Counted from the stretch's first letter, positions 54,402-62,874 are shown. The stretch: DNA of 64,000 nt from JAHLMO01 sp038997305 (GCA_038997305.1 JAWAZZ010000001.1:56963-120962); one strand, 5' to 3'. Notes: generated by a model from the sequence alone, not told the origin. Program-made: numbers and translations.

Positions 54402-55661
54402 TTATCTTAACCAAGGCATCTTTCTGAATTTTAGCAAAAATATTACAAAGGATGTTATATATAAGAGGTTTATGAATGAAAAATAGGGAAAAGAAAATAT
54501 TGGCAATAAGAAGTTTTTGGGGTTTAATTCTCTGTAGTAAATGAGTGCAAAAACTATTAAAGAAAAAGTTATTATTCCGCTCGCATATCCGAAAATCATT
54601 ATTGGTTTTAGAATCCATTCGCCAATATAAACTTTATACATTCCATTAATTATTCCAAAGAATGAAAACCAATTAAAAAAGTATGTTAAATAATCTTCGA
54701 AGAGTTTTTGGTATTGTAACCAATAATAGATTGAATACGCATTTAAAGGCAATGCTAAGAATGAAAAAGGTAGCCAAAAGAAAATTAAAAATGGTATGGA
54801 ATAATACTTTAGAGTTTTGTTCATTTTTTTGAAATTAGAAGTGTAGGTATCTAAAGTTAGAAAAGAGTTAGAATACCATCTCAATCTTTGTTTTATAAAG
54901 CTTTTTAAGTTTTCAGGAACTCTAGTATAACCTATACAATCTTCTGCGTAAACTATTTTAAAGCCTTTTGCTTGAATTCTTAAATTTGTATCAATATCTT
55001 CTGTTGCCAGTTCTCTAAACTTTATTTTTTTTAATATTTTTGTTTTGTACATTATAGCGCAGCCCCAAATATACACGCTACCCTCTTTCAGTAGATTTAA
55101 TCCCCTTCTTAATAAATTTGAAAACATGTATTCAGAGTTTTGAAAATAAGTTATTATTTTGTTTTTATTTTTTACTCTAATAGAAAAAGTTACTCCAGCA
55201 ACGTTATCAACAAAATATTTTATTGCATTTTTTATAGAATTTTTTTCTAATCTTGTGTCAGCATCTAGTATTAATACATACTCTGTTTTCGTTTTTTCTA
55301 ATCCGAAATTTAATGCGATGCTTTTGTTTGCTACATCTAAATGGTATGCTTTTACATTTTTGTATTTCTTTTCTAAATCTTTTGCTACTTTAAATGTATT
55401 ATCTTTGCTACCATTTTCTATTATTAGAATTTTTAGTTTATCTTTTGGATAGTCTAAAGAGTTTAGATTCTCTATTAATTCTGGCAAATTTTTTTCTTCG
55501 TTATGTGCTGGAATAAGAATTGTTATTTTTGGCAGATTTTTTATTTCCTTTGTTTTTGGTTTCTTAAGGAATGAGACAATTATTAAAAATATCCAAGAGA
55601 ATTGAATTGCTACTAAAGGCATTAATATTATTGTTAGTATCGTTTCTACTAAGCTTATCAT
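54402..55661 (-). CDS. GT2 glycosyltransferase, processive type
   Basis: 419 residues. N-terminal helix, GT-A domain with IPAHNEE, ENGSKD, DAD (LDADTR), TED and QRLRW, then about four C-terminal helices. Similar to but clearly diverged from the gene at 53120. The pair may act in one glycan pathway, such as surface-protein glycosylation; donor and acceptor unknown. Confidence 0.92.
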   Translation of the reverse strand: MISLVETILTIILMPLVAIQFSWIFLIIVSFLKKPKTKEIKNLPKITILIPAHNEEKNLPELIENLNSLDYPKDKLKILIIENGSKDNTFKVAKDLEKKYKNVKAYHLDVANKSIALNFGLEKTKTEYVLILDADTRLEKNSIKNAIKYFVDNVAGVTFSIRVKNKNKIITYFQNSEYMFSNLLRRGLNLLKEGSVYIWGCAIMYKTKILKKIKFRELATEDIDTNLRIQAKGFKIVYAEDCIGYTRVPENLKSFIKQRLRWYSNSFLTLDTYTSNFKKMNKTLKYYSIPFLIFFWLPFSFLALPLNAYSIYYWLQYQKLFEDYLTYFFNWFSFFGIINGMYKVYIGEWILKPIMIFGYASGIITFSLIVFALIYYRELNPKNFLLPIFSFPYFSFINLLYITSFVIFLLKFRKMPWLR

Positions 55662-55705
55662 TTAATAACTTTAGTTCAAAAAATTAAATTTGCTAATTTT
55701 ATTAT

Positions 55706-55777
55706 GGCCCGGTTAGTGTAGCGGCAGCACAGGGGCCTGTGGAGCCCCTAGGCCGGGTTCGAATCCCGGGCCGGGCC
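55706..55777 (+). tRNA. tRNA-His (GTG) with encoded G-1
   Basis: Acceptor GCCCGGT/GCCGGGC preceded by an encoded G at -1 (55706) that faces C73 (55777). Anticodon stem GGGGC/GCCCC with loop CTGTGGA (GTG). T arm CCGGG-TTCGAAT-CCCGG. No CCA encoded. Confidence 0.95.
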
Positions 55778-55955
55778 TTTAGAAATTTTTTTCGGAGCCT
55801 TCCCAGTCTTTATGTTAAAGAAAAGCGCAGCAATTTTATTATTAGTTGAAATTTTTATTGAGGAAATTGATAGTAAAAACAGAAATCGATATATGTGTTA
55901 GAAAAATTTTGAGTTTAAAAGGAATTAGGGTAATTTAGATTTAAAAATATAAGTT
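55778..55955. other. Non-coding spacer after tRNA-His
   Basis: AT-rich spacer. It holds a short GC-richer patch near 55793-55806 and a weak 29-codon frame (55812-55901) without family resemblance. No RNA gene recognised. Confidence 0.4.
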
Positions 55956-55997
55956 TTAAATTACTCCTAATTTGGCCAAAATTTCGTTAGCATTATA
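55956..55997 (-). repeat. Detached copy of the uL23 3' end (42 bp)
   Basis: Read on the minus strand it encodes YNANEILAKLGVI and a stop, exactly like the end of the uL23 gene at 57129-57170. The two DNA copies differ at 3 of 42 positions, all silent. They are direct repeats flanking the membrane gene 56010-57002. Confidence 0.9.
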
Positions 55998-56009
55998 TAA
56001 CACCGTTAT

Positions 56010-57002
56010 TTATTTCAATTTTTTAATGAATTCTTTAAATTGTTGTATACGTTCTAAAAACTCTTGAGGCGTTACAGCTAATTTTGCTACATCTATGTAA
56101 TTATCTATTACATTTTGAAATTCTTTAGTTAAATTCTTATACGCTTGTGTATCTTTAATCCCGTCAAGTATACTCTTGGCTGCTCCTAAAGTTTTATCGC
56201 TGTTGCCTAACTTCATTGCTTCTTCAAGTATAGCTTCAATAGATTTTGCAAATTCTCTTGCTACTTCTATCTTTCTCTCAATTAGAGTTCTTGTTTGTTG
56301 AGCCATTGCTTCGACATTATACGACTGTTCAATAAATTTTCTTAAGTTGGTTACTAAGAGTATTGAAACGAAAATAGAAATTAAAGCTGCGAAACCATAT
56401 CCAGCAAACTGTAATATAAAACCACCTAATAAAGTTCTGGTAACATACATTGAGATAATAAAGGAGATTACAAGAGATATTCTATCATTATTTCCAAAAA
56501 TGCTTTTAATCTCTGCAGAATTTATCAATCCATATATTATTGCAAAAGTAAAGGCAAACGGCAATATTAAATAGAAAATAAGGAAAATAGCCCATCCTAT
56601 TTCTTTTTGCTCTTCTGGAAAGTATCCAGATAATATACAGCTAGCGTATGCAAGAGCATTATATATAATGTTACCAGATTCTTGTTTTGTAGGAACAAAC
56701 CCACCTGCAGCACAGTTAATGAGGTTTATATCTGTAGCTTTTATATAGGGTTTTAATAGATTTATTTCGACAATTATTAATGTGATAAACAGAAATAAAT
56801 AGGAAATTTCTCTTAAAATTTTTCCCCAATTATATGGCAAAAACCCACTAATAACCAGCGGTATGGTACTAAGTAGTATGAAAATATAGCCTGTTGGTGA
56901 AGATAGGAACTCTATTCCCATATAATTTGAAAGAAACCATCCCAATAGGAAAAGAATTAAAAATAAAACAATACCAATAAAGATTATTGTATATTTGACC
57001 AT
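56010..57002 (-). CDS. Polytopic membrane protein with coiled-coil tail, unknown
   Basis: 330 residues with about seven membrane helices in residues 1-220, then a cytoplasmic helical region of about 100 residues (QQTRTLIERKIEVAREF onward) likely to be coiled coil. Two cysteines in an outward loop (NCAAGGF, SCILSG) may pair. No recognised family; the layout vaguely recalls TrbL/VirB6-like proteins but without a firm motif. It is the only gene between the two copies of the uL23 3' end, so it may have arrived with an integration event. Confidence 0.7.
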   Translation of the reverse strand: MVKYTIIFIGIVLFLILFLLGWFLSNYMGIEFLSSPTGYIFILLSTIPLVISGFLPYNWGKILREISYLFLFITLIIVEINLLKPYIKATDINLINCAAGGFVPTKQESGNIIYNALAYASCILSGYFPEEQKEIGWAIFLIFYLILPFAFTFAIIYGLINSAEIKSIFGNNDRISLVISFIISMYVTRTLLGGFILQFAGYGFAALISIFVSILLVTNLRKFIEQSYNVEAMAQQTRTLIERKIEVAREFAKSIEAILEEAMKLGNSDKTLGAAKSILDGIKDTQAYKNLTKEFQNVIDNYIDVAKLAVTPQEFLERIQQFKEFIKKLK

Positions 57003-57128
57003 AATTATATTTTAAATTATTATATTAATTGTCATTTAAAAGAAATAAAAAAATTTATTTTTAATTCCTAAAAAACTTTTTGACGTTAGTGTTTTTGAGA
57101 TATTATATTATTTTAAAATCCTAAACAA

Positions 57129-57170
57129 TTAAATTACTCCTAATTTAGCCAAAATCTCATTAGCATTATA
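57129..57170 (-). repeat. uL23 3' end, resident copy of the 42-bp direct repeat
   Basis: The C-terminal 13 codons and stop of the uL23 gene. Its partner lies 1173 bp away at 55956-55997. Confidence 0.9.
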
Positions 57171-57389
57171 CTCTTTCTTTAATTTTACATATGCCTTTTT
57201 TAAACCTTTTCTAGTTATTAATGTATTAACTTTTTCAACTTTTACATTTAGCCATTTTTCTATAGCATCTTTAATTTGTTTTTTGTTTGCTCTTCTGTCA
57301 ACAATAAAAACTAATTTATTCTCTTTTTGTGCTAATCTTATTGCTTTTTCTGTTTGGTATGGATATAGTATGATTTTTTGATAATCCAT
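57129..57389 (-). CDS. rpl23: Large ribosomal subunit protein uL23
   Basis: 86 residues, archaeal length. Typical uL23: ILYPYQTEKAIRLAQKENKLVFIVDRRANKKQIKDAIEKW, then VKVEKVNTLITRKGLKKAYVKL. Sits at the polypeptide exit site where signal recognition particle docks. Isolated from the S10-type operon. A GC-rich hairpin lies 32-60 bases upstream of its start. Confidence 0.96.
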   Translation of the reverse strand: MDYQKIILYPYQTEKAIRLAQKENKLVFIVDRRANKKQIKDAIEKWLNVKVEKVNTLITRKGLKKAYVKLKKEYNANEILAKLGVI

Positions 57390-57420
57390 ATATTTAAATG
57401 ACTAAATAAAAATTTAAACT

Positions 57421-57449
57421 TTTTGCACGCAATATAGGCGTGTTCAAAA
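57421..57449. repeat. Hairpin in the uL23 / exonuclease intergenic region
   Basis: Inverted repeat TTTTG-CACGC-AATATAG-GCGTG-TT-CAAAA: two 5-bp stems, a 7-base loop and a 2-base bulge, in a 90-bp AT-rich divergent spacer. Could be an operator or RNA structure. Confidence 0.5.
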
Positions 57450-57479
57450 TAAATATCATAAAGAAATTTAAAAACTGAA

Positions 57480-57983
57480 ATGGAAGAAGTTATAATATTA
57501 GACATAGAGACTAGCGGGTTAGATGCGTTTAGTCATAGAATTATAGGCTATGGTTTGTGGAAAAATAATGAAATATTAGTTAGGATTGATAAAGATGAGA
57601 AAAAACTTATTCAGGAATTATGGAACGAAATAGAAAATAAAATAGTTGTTGGTTATAACATAGAGAATTTTGACATTTTCTTTTTAAGGATAAGGAGTTT
57701 AAAACATTCGATAAGGGTTAAAAACAATTTTAAAGTAATTGACATAATGAAAGTTTTAGGAATAAATGGTTACAAAAAGAGAAGAAGTTTAAACTTTGTA
57801 GCAGAATTTTTAGAAATTGATTCAAAAGAATTTTCTGGAGCAAAGATTCCAGAATTATGGGAAAAGGGAGAATATAAGAAAATCGAAGAATATATTAGAA
57901 AAGAGATAGAAATTCTTTATAAAATCTTTGAAAAATTAAAAGAATGTAATATTTTAAACGAACAATATTTATTATGGCTTTGA
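57480..57983 (+). CDS. DEDD-type 3'-5' exonuclease domain protein
   Basis: 167 residues. ExoI motif ILDIETSG (DxE), ExoII GYNIENFDIFFL (D), and a C-terminal Y-x3-E (EEYIRKEIEIL) where the family usually has Y-x3-D. RNase H-like fold related to PolB-associated exonucleases. Overlaps the flavin reductase-like gene by 10 bases. Confidence 0.85.
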   Translation: MEEVIILDIETSGLDAFSHRIIGYGLWKNNEILVRIDKDEKKLIQELWNEIENKIVVGYNIENFDIFFLRIRSLKHSIRVKNNFKVIDIMKVLGINGYKKRRSLNFVAEFLEIDSKEFSGAKIPELWEKGEYKKIEEYIRKEIEILYKIFEKLKECNILNEQYLLWL

Positions 57984-58498
57984 AAAAATTTTACTATCTT
58001 TTACATCCGAGACCTGTATATGTAATAGGTTCTGGAAGTGTTAACAACAATGAAATAAACTTTATGTCAGCAAGTTGGGTAATGCCTGTTGCTGAAGATA
58101 TTCCTTCAATATGCTTAGCTTGTGATAGAGAGCAATATTCATATTCTTTAATAGAAAAATATAAACAATTTTCAGTAAACTTGATAGATGATATAAACTT
58201 AATTTGGAAATTAGGAACAACTAGCGGAAAAGAGATAAATAAGGTTAAAGAGTTTAATCTTAAAGTTATTAAAGGCAAAAAACTAGATGTTCCGATATTA
58301 GAAAATTCTTTGGCATTTTTAGAGGCGAAAGTTTTTAATAAAATAGAAATTGCAGAAGTAACTCTTTACATTGCAGAAGTTGTAAATTATGAAGGAAAAA
58401 ACTTAGATGAATATGGTTTAAAAGAGTTTTGGAAAATTCCATTACATAAAGGAGGAAAAGCTTTTGTATTTATAGATAAAAAATTACATTTTGTATGA
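57974..58498 (+). CDS. Flavin reductase-like FMN-binding protein
   Basis: 174 residues. LLHPRPVYVIGSG at the start, FMSASWVMPV and PSICLACDR match the flavin-reductase-like (split-barrel) family, with a C-terminal FWKIPLHKGG. Substrate unknown. Overlaps both neighbours, in an operon with the exonuclease and a small membrane protein. Confidence 0.88.
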   Translation: MALKKFYYLLHPRPVYVIGSGSVNNNEINFMSASWVMPVAEDIPSICLACDREQYSYSLIEKYKQFSVNLIDDINLIWKLGTTSGKEINKVKEFNLKVIKGKKLDVPILENSLAFLEAKVFNKIEIAEVTLYIAEVVNYEGKNLDEYGLKEFWKIPLHKGGKAFVFIDKKLHFV

Positions 58499-58794
58499 TC
58501 CAGCTATTTTTAGTATTTGCAATAATCTTAGAAAATATTAGTTTTCCATTTTTAGATTTTATAAAAGACTTTTCTAACTATGTAGGTAATTTTATCTTTA
58601 AAACTTTAGGTTTAGAGAATTTGGTTGGCAATTTTTTAAAATCTTTAGATCAAATAACAAAAAACATTTTATACATATTTCTAATAATTTTGGCTATAAT
58701 CGTTTTTATTTGGTTAATTAAAAATATCTTTATAGTAATTGCCATAGCAATAATTTTAGCAATAATTTTGTATGTTTTGTTTACTTATTTTTAA
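58495..58794 (+). CDS. Small membrane protein, unknown
   Basis: 99 residues. A mild amphipathic N-terminal part followed by two closely spaced helices at about 58-97. No cysteines. Start overlaps the flavin reductase-like gene by 4 bases; end overlaps the convergent MNT gene by 4 bases. Role unknown. Confidence 0.6.
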   Translation: MIQLFLVFAIILENISFPFLDFIKDFSNYVGNFIFKTLGLENLVGNFLKSLDQITKNILYIFLIILAIIVFIWLIKNIFIVIAIAIILAIILYVLFTYF

Positions 58795-59138
58795 ATTTCT
58801 TCGTAATAATCCAAAAACTTTTTATACCAATTTTCAAAAATTTCTGGAGTAACTAAATGTATTTCAAAGAATATTAGTTCTTTTCCTAAAATTCTTTCAA
58901 CCTTCTTTATAATTTCTCCATATCTGAACTTGTTAGCATTTTTACTAATTACTAAAACATCTATATCGCTATGAATTGAATGTTTCTTTTTTGCTACGCT
59001 TCCGAAAACTATTAATCTAACATTTTCATCTCTCAAAACTTTTTTGAAAGCTTCTTTTAGTTCTTTAGCAATTTTCTTATAATTTTTAAATACTTCCTTT
59101 TTCTTCTTAGCAATATCTAACGCAATTTCTATGCCCAT
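58791..59138 (-). CDS. MNT-type minimal nucleotidyltransferase
   Basis: 115 residues with FGSVAKKKHSIHSDIDVLVIS, the GS-x-DxD active-site pattern of minimal nucleotidyltransferases, and a later acidic strand (FFEIHLV). Paired with the HEPN gene just upstream, overlapping it by 10 bases. In such pairs the MNT protein usually acts as antitoxin by modifying the HEPN partner. Confidence 0.88.
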   Translation of the reverse strand: MGIEIALDIAKKKKEVFKNYKKIAKELKEAFKKVLRDENVRLIVFGSVAKKKHSIHSDIDVLVISKNANKFRYGEIIKKVERILGKELIFFEIHLVTPEIFENWYKKFLDYYEEI

Positions 59139-59488
59139 TTTTCGAAAACTTTTTTAACAAAATTCATAAGTTCGACTGCTTCTTCTCTACTATAATCAAA
59201 AGGTAAGTATCTAGAGCCTATATATGCTCTTTCTAGTTCTAAAAGTAAATTTTCATTCTTTTTTAAGAATTTTGCTAAATCTGGTTTAACTTTTTTAACC
59301 TCTTCCGCTAAAACTCTTAAAGAATGAGTTTTAGAAAAATATCCAACTTCTTTGGCTAAAATATGCTTTATTAAAAGTTGAAGTGCTTGTTCTAAATGAA
59401 ATATTGCCAAATCGTAAAATTCTTTTTTTATATCGTCTTCAGCTTCTTTTAAAAATCTTTTTGCCCTTTCTAACAGTTTTTCTTCCAT
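59129..59488 (-). CDS. HEPN-domain protein, partner of MNT
   Basis: 119 residues, all-helical HEPN type: AKRFLKEAEDDIKKEFYDLAIFHLEQALQLLIK, KTHSLRVLAEEV, and the end segment YIGSRYLPFDYSREEAVEL. The catalytic RX4-6H motif of RNase-type HEPN toxins is not evident, so toxin activity is uncertain. HEPN followed by MNT with overlap is the usual order for this two-gene system. Confidence 0.88.
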   Translation of the reverse strand: MEEKLLERAKRFLKEAEDDIKKEFYDLAIFHLEQALQLLIKHILAKEVGYFSKTHSLRVLAEEVKKVKPDLAKFLKKNENLLLELERAYIGSRYLPFDYSREEAVELMNFVKKVFEKWA

Positions 59489-59502
59489 AATATAATTCTT
59501 TT

Positions 59503-61095
59503 TTAACTCAAAATTTCAGAAAGATTAATTTCTGCAATAGTTGTTGGCATAAACAGTTCAAAGTTTTCTAATATTTCTGGATGTATTTCTCCAACAAATC
59601 CAACGATTTTATCATTAACTATTATGTATGCTTGTCTACCAGGAATAAAATAATCTAAATTACTTTCAGAAAATCTAACGCTAATATTTAAGCTTTTGAA
59701 TAATTCCTCTAATACAGAAAGCATTTCAGCTAAGTTTGATTTTTCATAGCATAATGCAATACACAAACTTCTATATTCTTCTAAATCTCTTACTATATAT
59801 CCGATTTCAAAAACATTTTGTGGATATTCTCTGGAAACATTCTTAGATAAAAATAGAAGAACACTTGGAAATATATAATTTCTTAAATATTCATATTCTT
59901 CGCTCACAGGATTTAAAACTTTTGTAGCTTTTTCTTTTACTTTAGCTTTTTCTAAAACTTTTTTGCTAACAAAAGTTGGAGTAATTATTTCTAAGAATTT
60001 CATTCCTATAAGAATTTCTCTAATTTTGTTTTCAAATTCTTCTCTTTCATGAATTTTTCCAGCAGTGTAAACTCTTAATGGCTTTAATTCTATGTTATTA
60101 TAACCATAAGCAATAGCAATATCTTCAAATATATCGAATTTATGCAACACATCAACTCTATAGAAAGGAATTATTACATCTATATCTTCTTCGTTTAGTG
60201 TTATACATTCATAACCCATTTTTTCTAGTAAAGTTTTAATATTAGAGACAGAAAGTTTTATTCCCAAAAACTTTTCAACTTCACTTCTTTTAATTCTCAT
60301 TATTTCATTTTCAATCTTTGGAAATTCTTCATCGTTAAGATAAACTTTTTGAGGTATGCCAAAAAAAGAGAAGAAATATATTAATATTTTTGTTGTAATT
60401 TCTACAACTCTCTGATCTATTCCAGTAATATCTACGAAAATATTTTTTGTATTAACAGTTAATTTTGTTTTTTCAGAGTTTAATATAGGAGGAAAAGATA
60501 TTATAGATTTCTCATCATAAATTGCAGGATATGGTTCATATATCAATTTTCCATATTCTTTGCCTTTATCAGTTATTTCTAAAACTTCCTTTAAAGTAAG
60601 TTCTGATCCATAGGTTAATGGGATCATTTTTTCGCTAGGCAAAGCTTCTGCATATCTTATGTTTCCTTCGATTTTATCTAAATCGTGAATTCCTATAGCA
60701 ACTAATTTTCTATTTCTTCCTAAATGCTTGTGTAAAATTTCTTGAAATTCGATTATTTTTTTCAATAGGTTTTCACTCATTTTTATATCTTTAACAACGA
60801 AACAAGAAAAATATGGTCTACATCTTACAACATTCTTGTAATAAACCTTTATTCCAGAATTTTCCATTTCAACTTTTTTTATCATTCCGCCAAAAACATA
60901 ATCTTTTAGTGCTTTAATGAAACCCTCTTCAAAATATAAATCGCTTCTATCTGGCGTAATAGTAACTTTTATTTTATCTTCACTAATCTCTTCAACTTCT
61001 GGCTTGAAACTTTCTATTATTTCAGCTAATTTTTCATTATCTTCTATTTTTAATTCTTCTTTTAATCTTTTTAGGTTAAATTCAAATGTTGGCAT
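59503..61095 (-). CDS. pheT: Phenylalanine-tRNA ligase beta subunit
   Basis: 530 residues, archaeal/eukaryotic type without the long bacterial extensions. Start MPTFEFNLKRLKEEL, TPDRSDLYFEEG, B5-like domain with MRIKRSEVEKFLGIKLS, and the class II-like C-terminal core (PTFVSKKVLEKA, LNPVSEEYEYLRNYIFPSVL). One base after the pheS stop, so co-transcribed and co-assembled as the (alpha-beta)2 enzyme. Confidence 0.96.
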   Translation of the reverse strand: MPTFEFNLKRLKEELKIEDNEKLAEIIESFKPEVEEISEDKIKVTITPDRSDLYFEEGFIKALKDYVFGGMIKKVEMENSGIKVYYKNVVRCRPYFSCFVVKDIKMSENLLKKIIEFQEILHKHLGRNRKLVAIGIHDLDKIEGNIRYAEALPSEKMIPLTYGSELTLKEVLEITDKGKEYGKLIYEPYPAIYDEKSIISFPPILNSEKTKLTVNTKNIFVDITGIDQRVVEITTKILIYFFSFFGIPQKVYLNDEEFPKIENEIMRIKRSEVEKFLGIKLSVSNIKTLLEKMGYECITLNEEDIDVIIPFYRVDVLHKFDIFEDIAIAYGYNNIELKPLRVYTAGKIHEREEFENKIREILIGMKFLEIITPTFVSKKVLEKAKVKEKATKVLNPVSEEYEYLRNYIFPSVLLFLSKNVSREYPQNVFEIGYIVRDLEEYRSLCIALCYEKSNLAEMLSVLEELFKSLNISVRFSESNLDYFIPGRQAYIIVNDKIVGFVGEIHPEILENFELFMPTTIAEINLSEILS

Positions 61096-61096
61096 G

Positions 61097-62548
61097 TTAC
61101 AAATTTCTTAAAAATTCTATATCCGAAGACATTATATTTCTTATATCATCTATTTTAGTTTTTAACATAACTAGCCTTCCTATTCCAATTCCCCAAGCTA
61201 ATACTGGGACATCTATATTAAATGGTTTAGTAACTTCTTCTCTGAAAATTCCAGCACCACCAACTTCGACATATTTATTTCCTATTTTGACAAAAACTTC
61301 AACACTTGGTTCTGTGAACGGAAAGTATGCTGGTTTAAACTTTACTTCTTTACTTCCGAAAATTTCAACGAGTTCTTTTAAAGTATATAATAAATTGCTA
61401 AAGTTTATGTTTTCATCAACAACTATTCCTTCTAGTTGATCAAATTCAATAAAGTGTCTTGCGTCTATAGTATCTGGTCTAAAAACTCTATCTATCGCAA
61501 ACATTTTTAAAGGTATGTTAATTTCTTTTTTACTTATTTTATAAAGAACTCTTGCACTTATAGATGTGTTGTGGCTTCTTAAGATATATTTTTTTGCTAA
61601 TTCTTCATCAAAATATCCCCACCCTTTAGAATATTTACCTAAATGAGCTTGTTTAACATTTTCAAATATTTCTTTATCTATGTTAGCATCTTTATCTGTA
61701 TCTATAAAAAATATGTCATGAATATCTCTGGCAGGATGTCTGCTTGGCATAAAGAGTGCGTCGCAATTCCAAAAGTTTACTTCTATAATTTTTCCCTTAA
61801 ATTCTTGAAAACCTCTTGAAATTAAAAACTTTCTAACTTCGTTAATAATTCTGTTATAATAATGAATTTTTCCATAAAGAATTCTACCTGCGCTTACTAA
61901 TTCATATTTTTTAAAAGATTTTCCTTTCCATAAACCTCTTTTTAAAATTTCTGGAGTTAGTTGAGAAATTTCATCTTCAGCAATTTCAAAAGTTTCAACT
62001 TTAGCTTTTTCTGTTAATTCTATAAACCTTTTCTTATCTATTTTTTCCTCTACTATTTTTCTCTTTAAAAATTCTTGCAAAATTTCTTTTTCTTGGACAT
62101 CCTCTTCAAAAATTTCATATTTTAATTTTTCTAATAACATCTCTTTTGGCATTTTTTTGTTTAGATATTCTTTACCTATTTCTGTTAAAGAGACTTCTCC
62201 TTTTAAAATGCTTATTAATTTATCATTTTTTAACCAAATAATTCCGATATCTGCCTTTTTATATTTTGTAGACAGCTCTCCAACATTAGTTATTCCGCTA
62301 GCTATTAATTCTAAAACTTTTCTTTCTGGTAAACCTTGTTCTAAATATTCTTTACCTTCTTGAGTTAATCTATAAAACTTTTTTTCTATTATGTCGATTT
62401 TTACTAAATCTTTTTCTTTTAATTCTTGTAAAAGTCTTTCTAACTGATCTTTTTTTAACTTTGTTTTTTCTACCAAATCTTCAAAACTTAATTTTCCAAA
62501 TTCTTTTAATATATTAATTATTTCAAATTCTTCTCTTTTAACTCTCAT
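61097..62548 (-). CDS. pheS: Phenylalanine-tRNA ligase alpha subunit
   Basis: 483 residues. N-terminal winged-helix tandem (about 1-150) as in archaeal/eukaryotic PheS, then class II core: FWNCDALFMPSRHPARDIHDIFF, RSHNTSISARVLY, EFDQLEGIVVD, and motif 3 GWGIGIGRLVMLK-type sequence. It recognises phenylalanine and ATP. Slightly short compared with many archaeal forms but all motifs present. Confidence 0.96.
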   Translation of the reverse strand: MRVKREEFEIINILKEFGKLSFEDLVEKTKLKKDQLERLLQELKEKDLVKIDIIEKKFYRLTQEGKEYLEQGLPERKVLELIASGITNVGELSTKYKKADIGIIWLKNDKLISILKGEVSLTEIGKEYLNKKMPKEMLLEKLKYEIFEEDVQEKEILQEFLKRKIVEEKIDKKRFIELTEKAKVETFEIAEDEISQLTPEILKRGLWKGKSFKKYELVSAGRILYGKIHYYNRIINEVRKFLISRGFQEFKGKIIEVNFWNCDALFMPSRHPARDIHDIFFIDTDKDANIDKEIFENVKQAHLGKYSKGWGYFDEELAKKYILRSHNTSISARVLYKISKKEINIPLKMFAIDRVFRPDTIDARHFIEFDQLEGIVVDENINFSNLLYTLKELVEIFGSKEVKFKPAYFPFTEPSVEVFVKIGNKYVEVGGAGIFREEVTKPFNIDVPVLAWGIGIGRLVMLKTKIDDIRNIMSSDIEFLRNL

Positions 62549-62579
62549 AAAATGTAATTTTTGATTTTAAATTTTTTAT

Positions 62580-62653
62580 GGGGCCGTAGTCTAGCTTGGT
62601 AGTGACGCCGGCTTGGGGTGCCGGTGGCCCGAGTTCAAATCTCGGCGGCCCCA
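62580..62653 (+). tRNA. tRNA-Pro (GGG)
   Basis: Acceptor GGGGCCG/CGGCCCC, anticodon stem CCGGC/GCCGG with loop TTGGGGT (GGG), T arm CCGAG-TTCAAAT-CTCGG, discriminator A. No CCA. It lies 31 bases after the pheS start, divergently. Confidence 0.95.
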
Positions 62654-62690
62654 AAAACTTTATTTTTTCTATGATAAATCTTAATTATAT

Positions 62691-62830
62691 GCCGGGGTCG
62701 CCTAGCTGGTCCAGGGCGGCGGACTTGAGTGATAGATTGGCGTGAAGCTGATATAATGATGCAAAAATGTTAGAAAGAAAGAAATCCGCTGGGCCTCGTG
62801 CCCGCGTGGGTTCAAATCCCACCCCCGGCG
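62691..62830 (+). tRNA. tRNA-Ser (TGA) with intron
   Basis: Class II tRNA: acceptor GCCGGGG/CCCCGGC, anticodon stem GCGGA/TCCGC with CTTGAG before the intron (TGA at 34-36), a long variable arm near GGGCCTCGTGCCC, T arm GTGGG-TTCAAAT-CCCAC, discriminator G as in archaeal tRNA-Ser. The intron is taken as 62730-62783 at canonical position 37/38. Confidence 0.9.
62730..62783 (+). other. tRNA-Ser intron (about 54 nt)
   Basis: Inserted between anticodon position 37 and 38. The exact splice bases are uncertain because the bulge-helix-bulge fold is not strong by eye. It contains an exact CTGA and a near C-box ATGATGC. Confidence 0.7.
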
Positions 62831-62874
62831 AAAATCAAATTATTTAGTTTTTCTTATATTTATATTAATAAAGC

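Noticed and set aside
55812..55901. 29-codon frame after tRNA-His
   Set aside because: Short, no family resemblance, no clear promoter; it may be chance in AT-rich DNA.
56010..57002. Conjugation protein (TrbL/VirB6)
   Set aside because: Only the general topology is similar. No specific motif or neighbouring conjugation gene is present.
62691..62830. tRNA-Leu (GAG) reading of the intron-containing tRNA
   Set aside because: The anticodon stem pairing GCGGA/TCCGC puts TGA at 34-36, and the discriminator is G as in tRNA-Ser.
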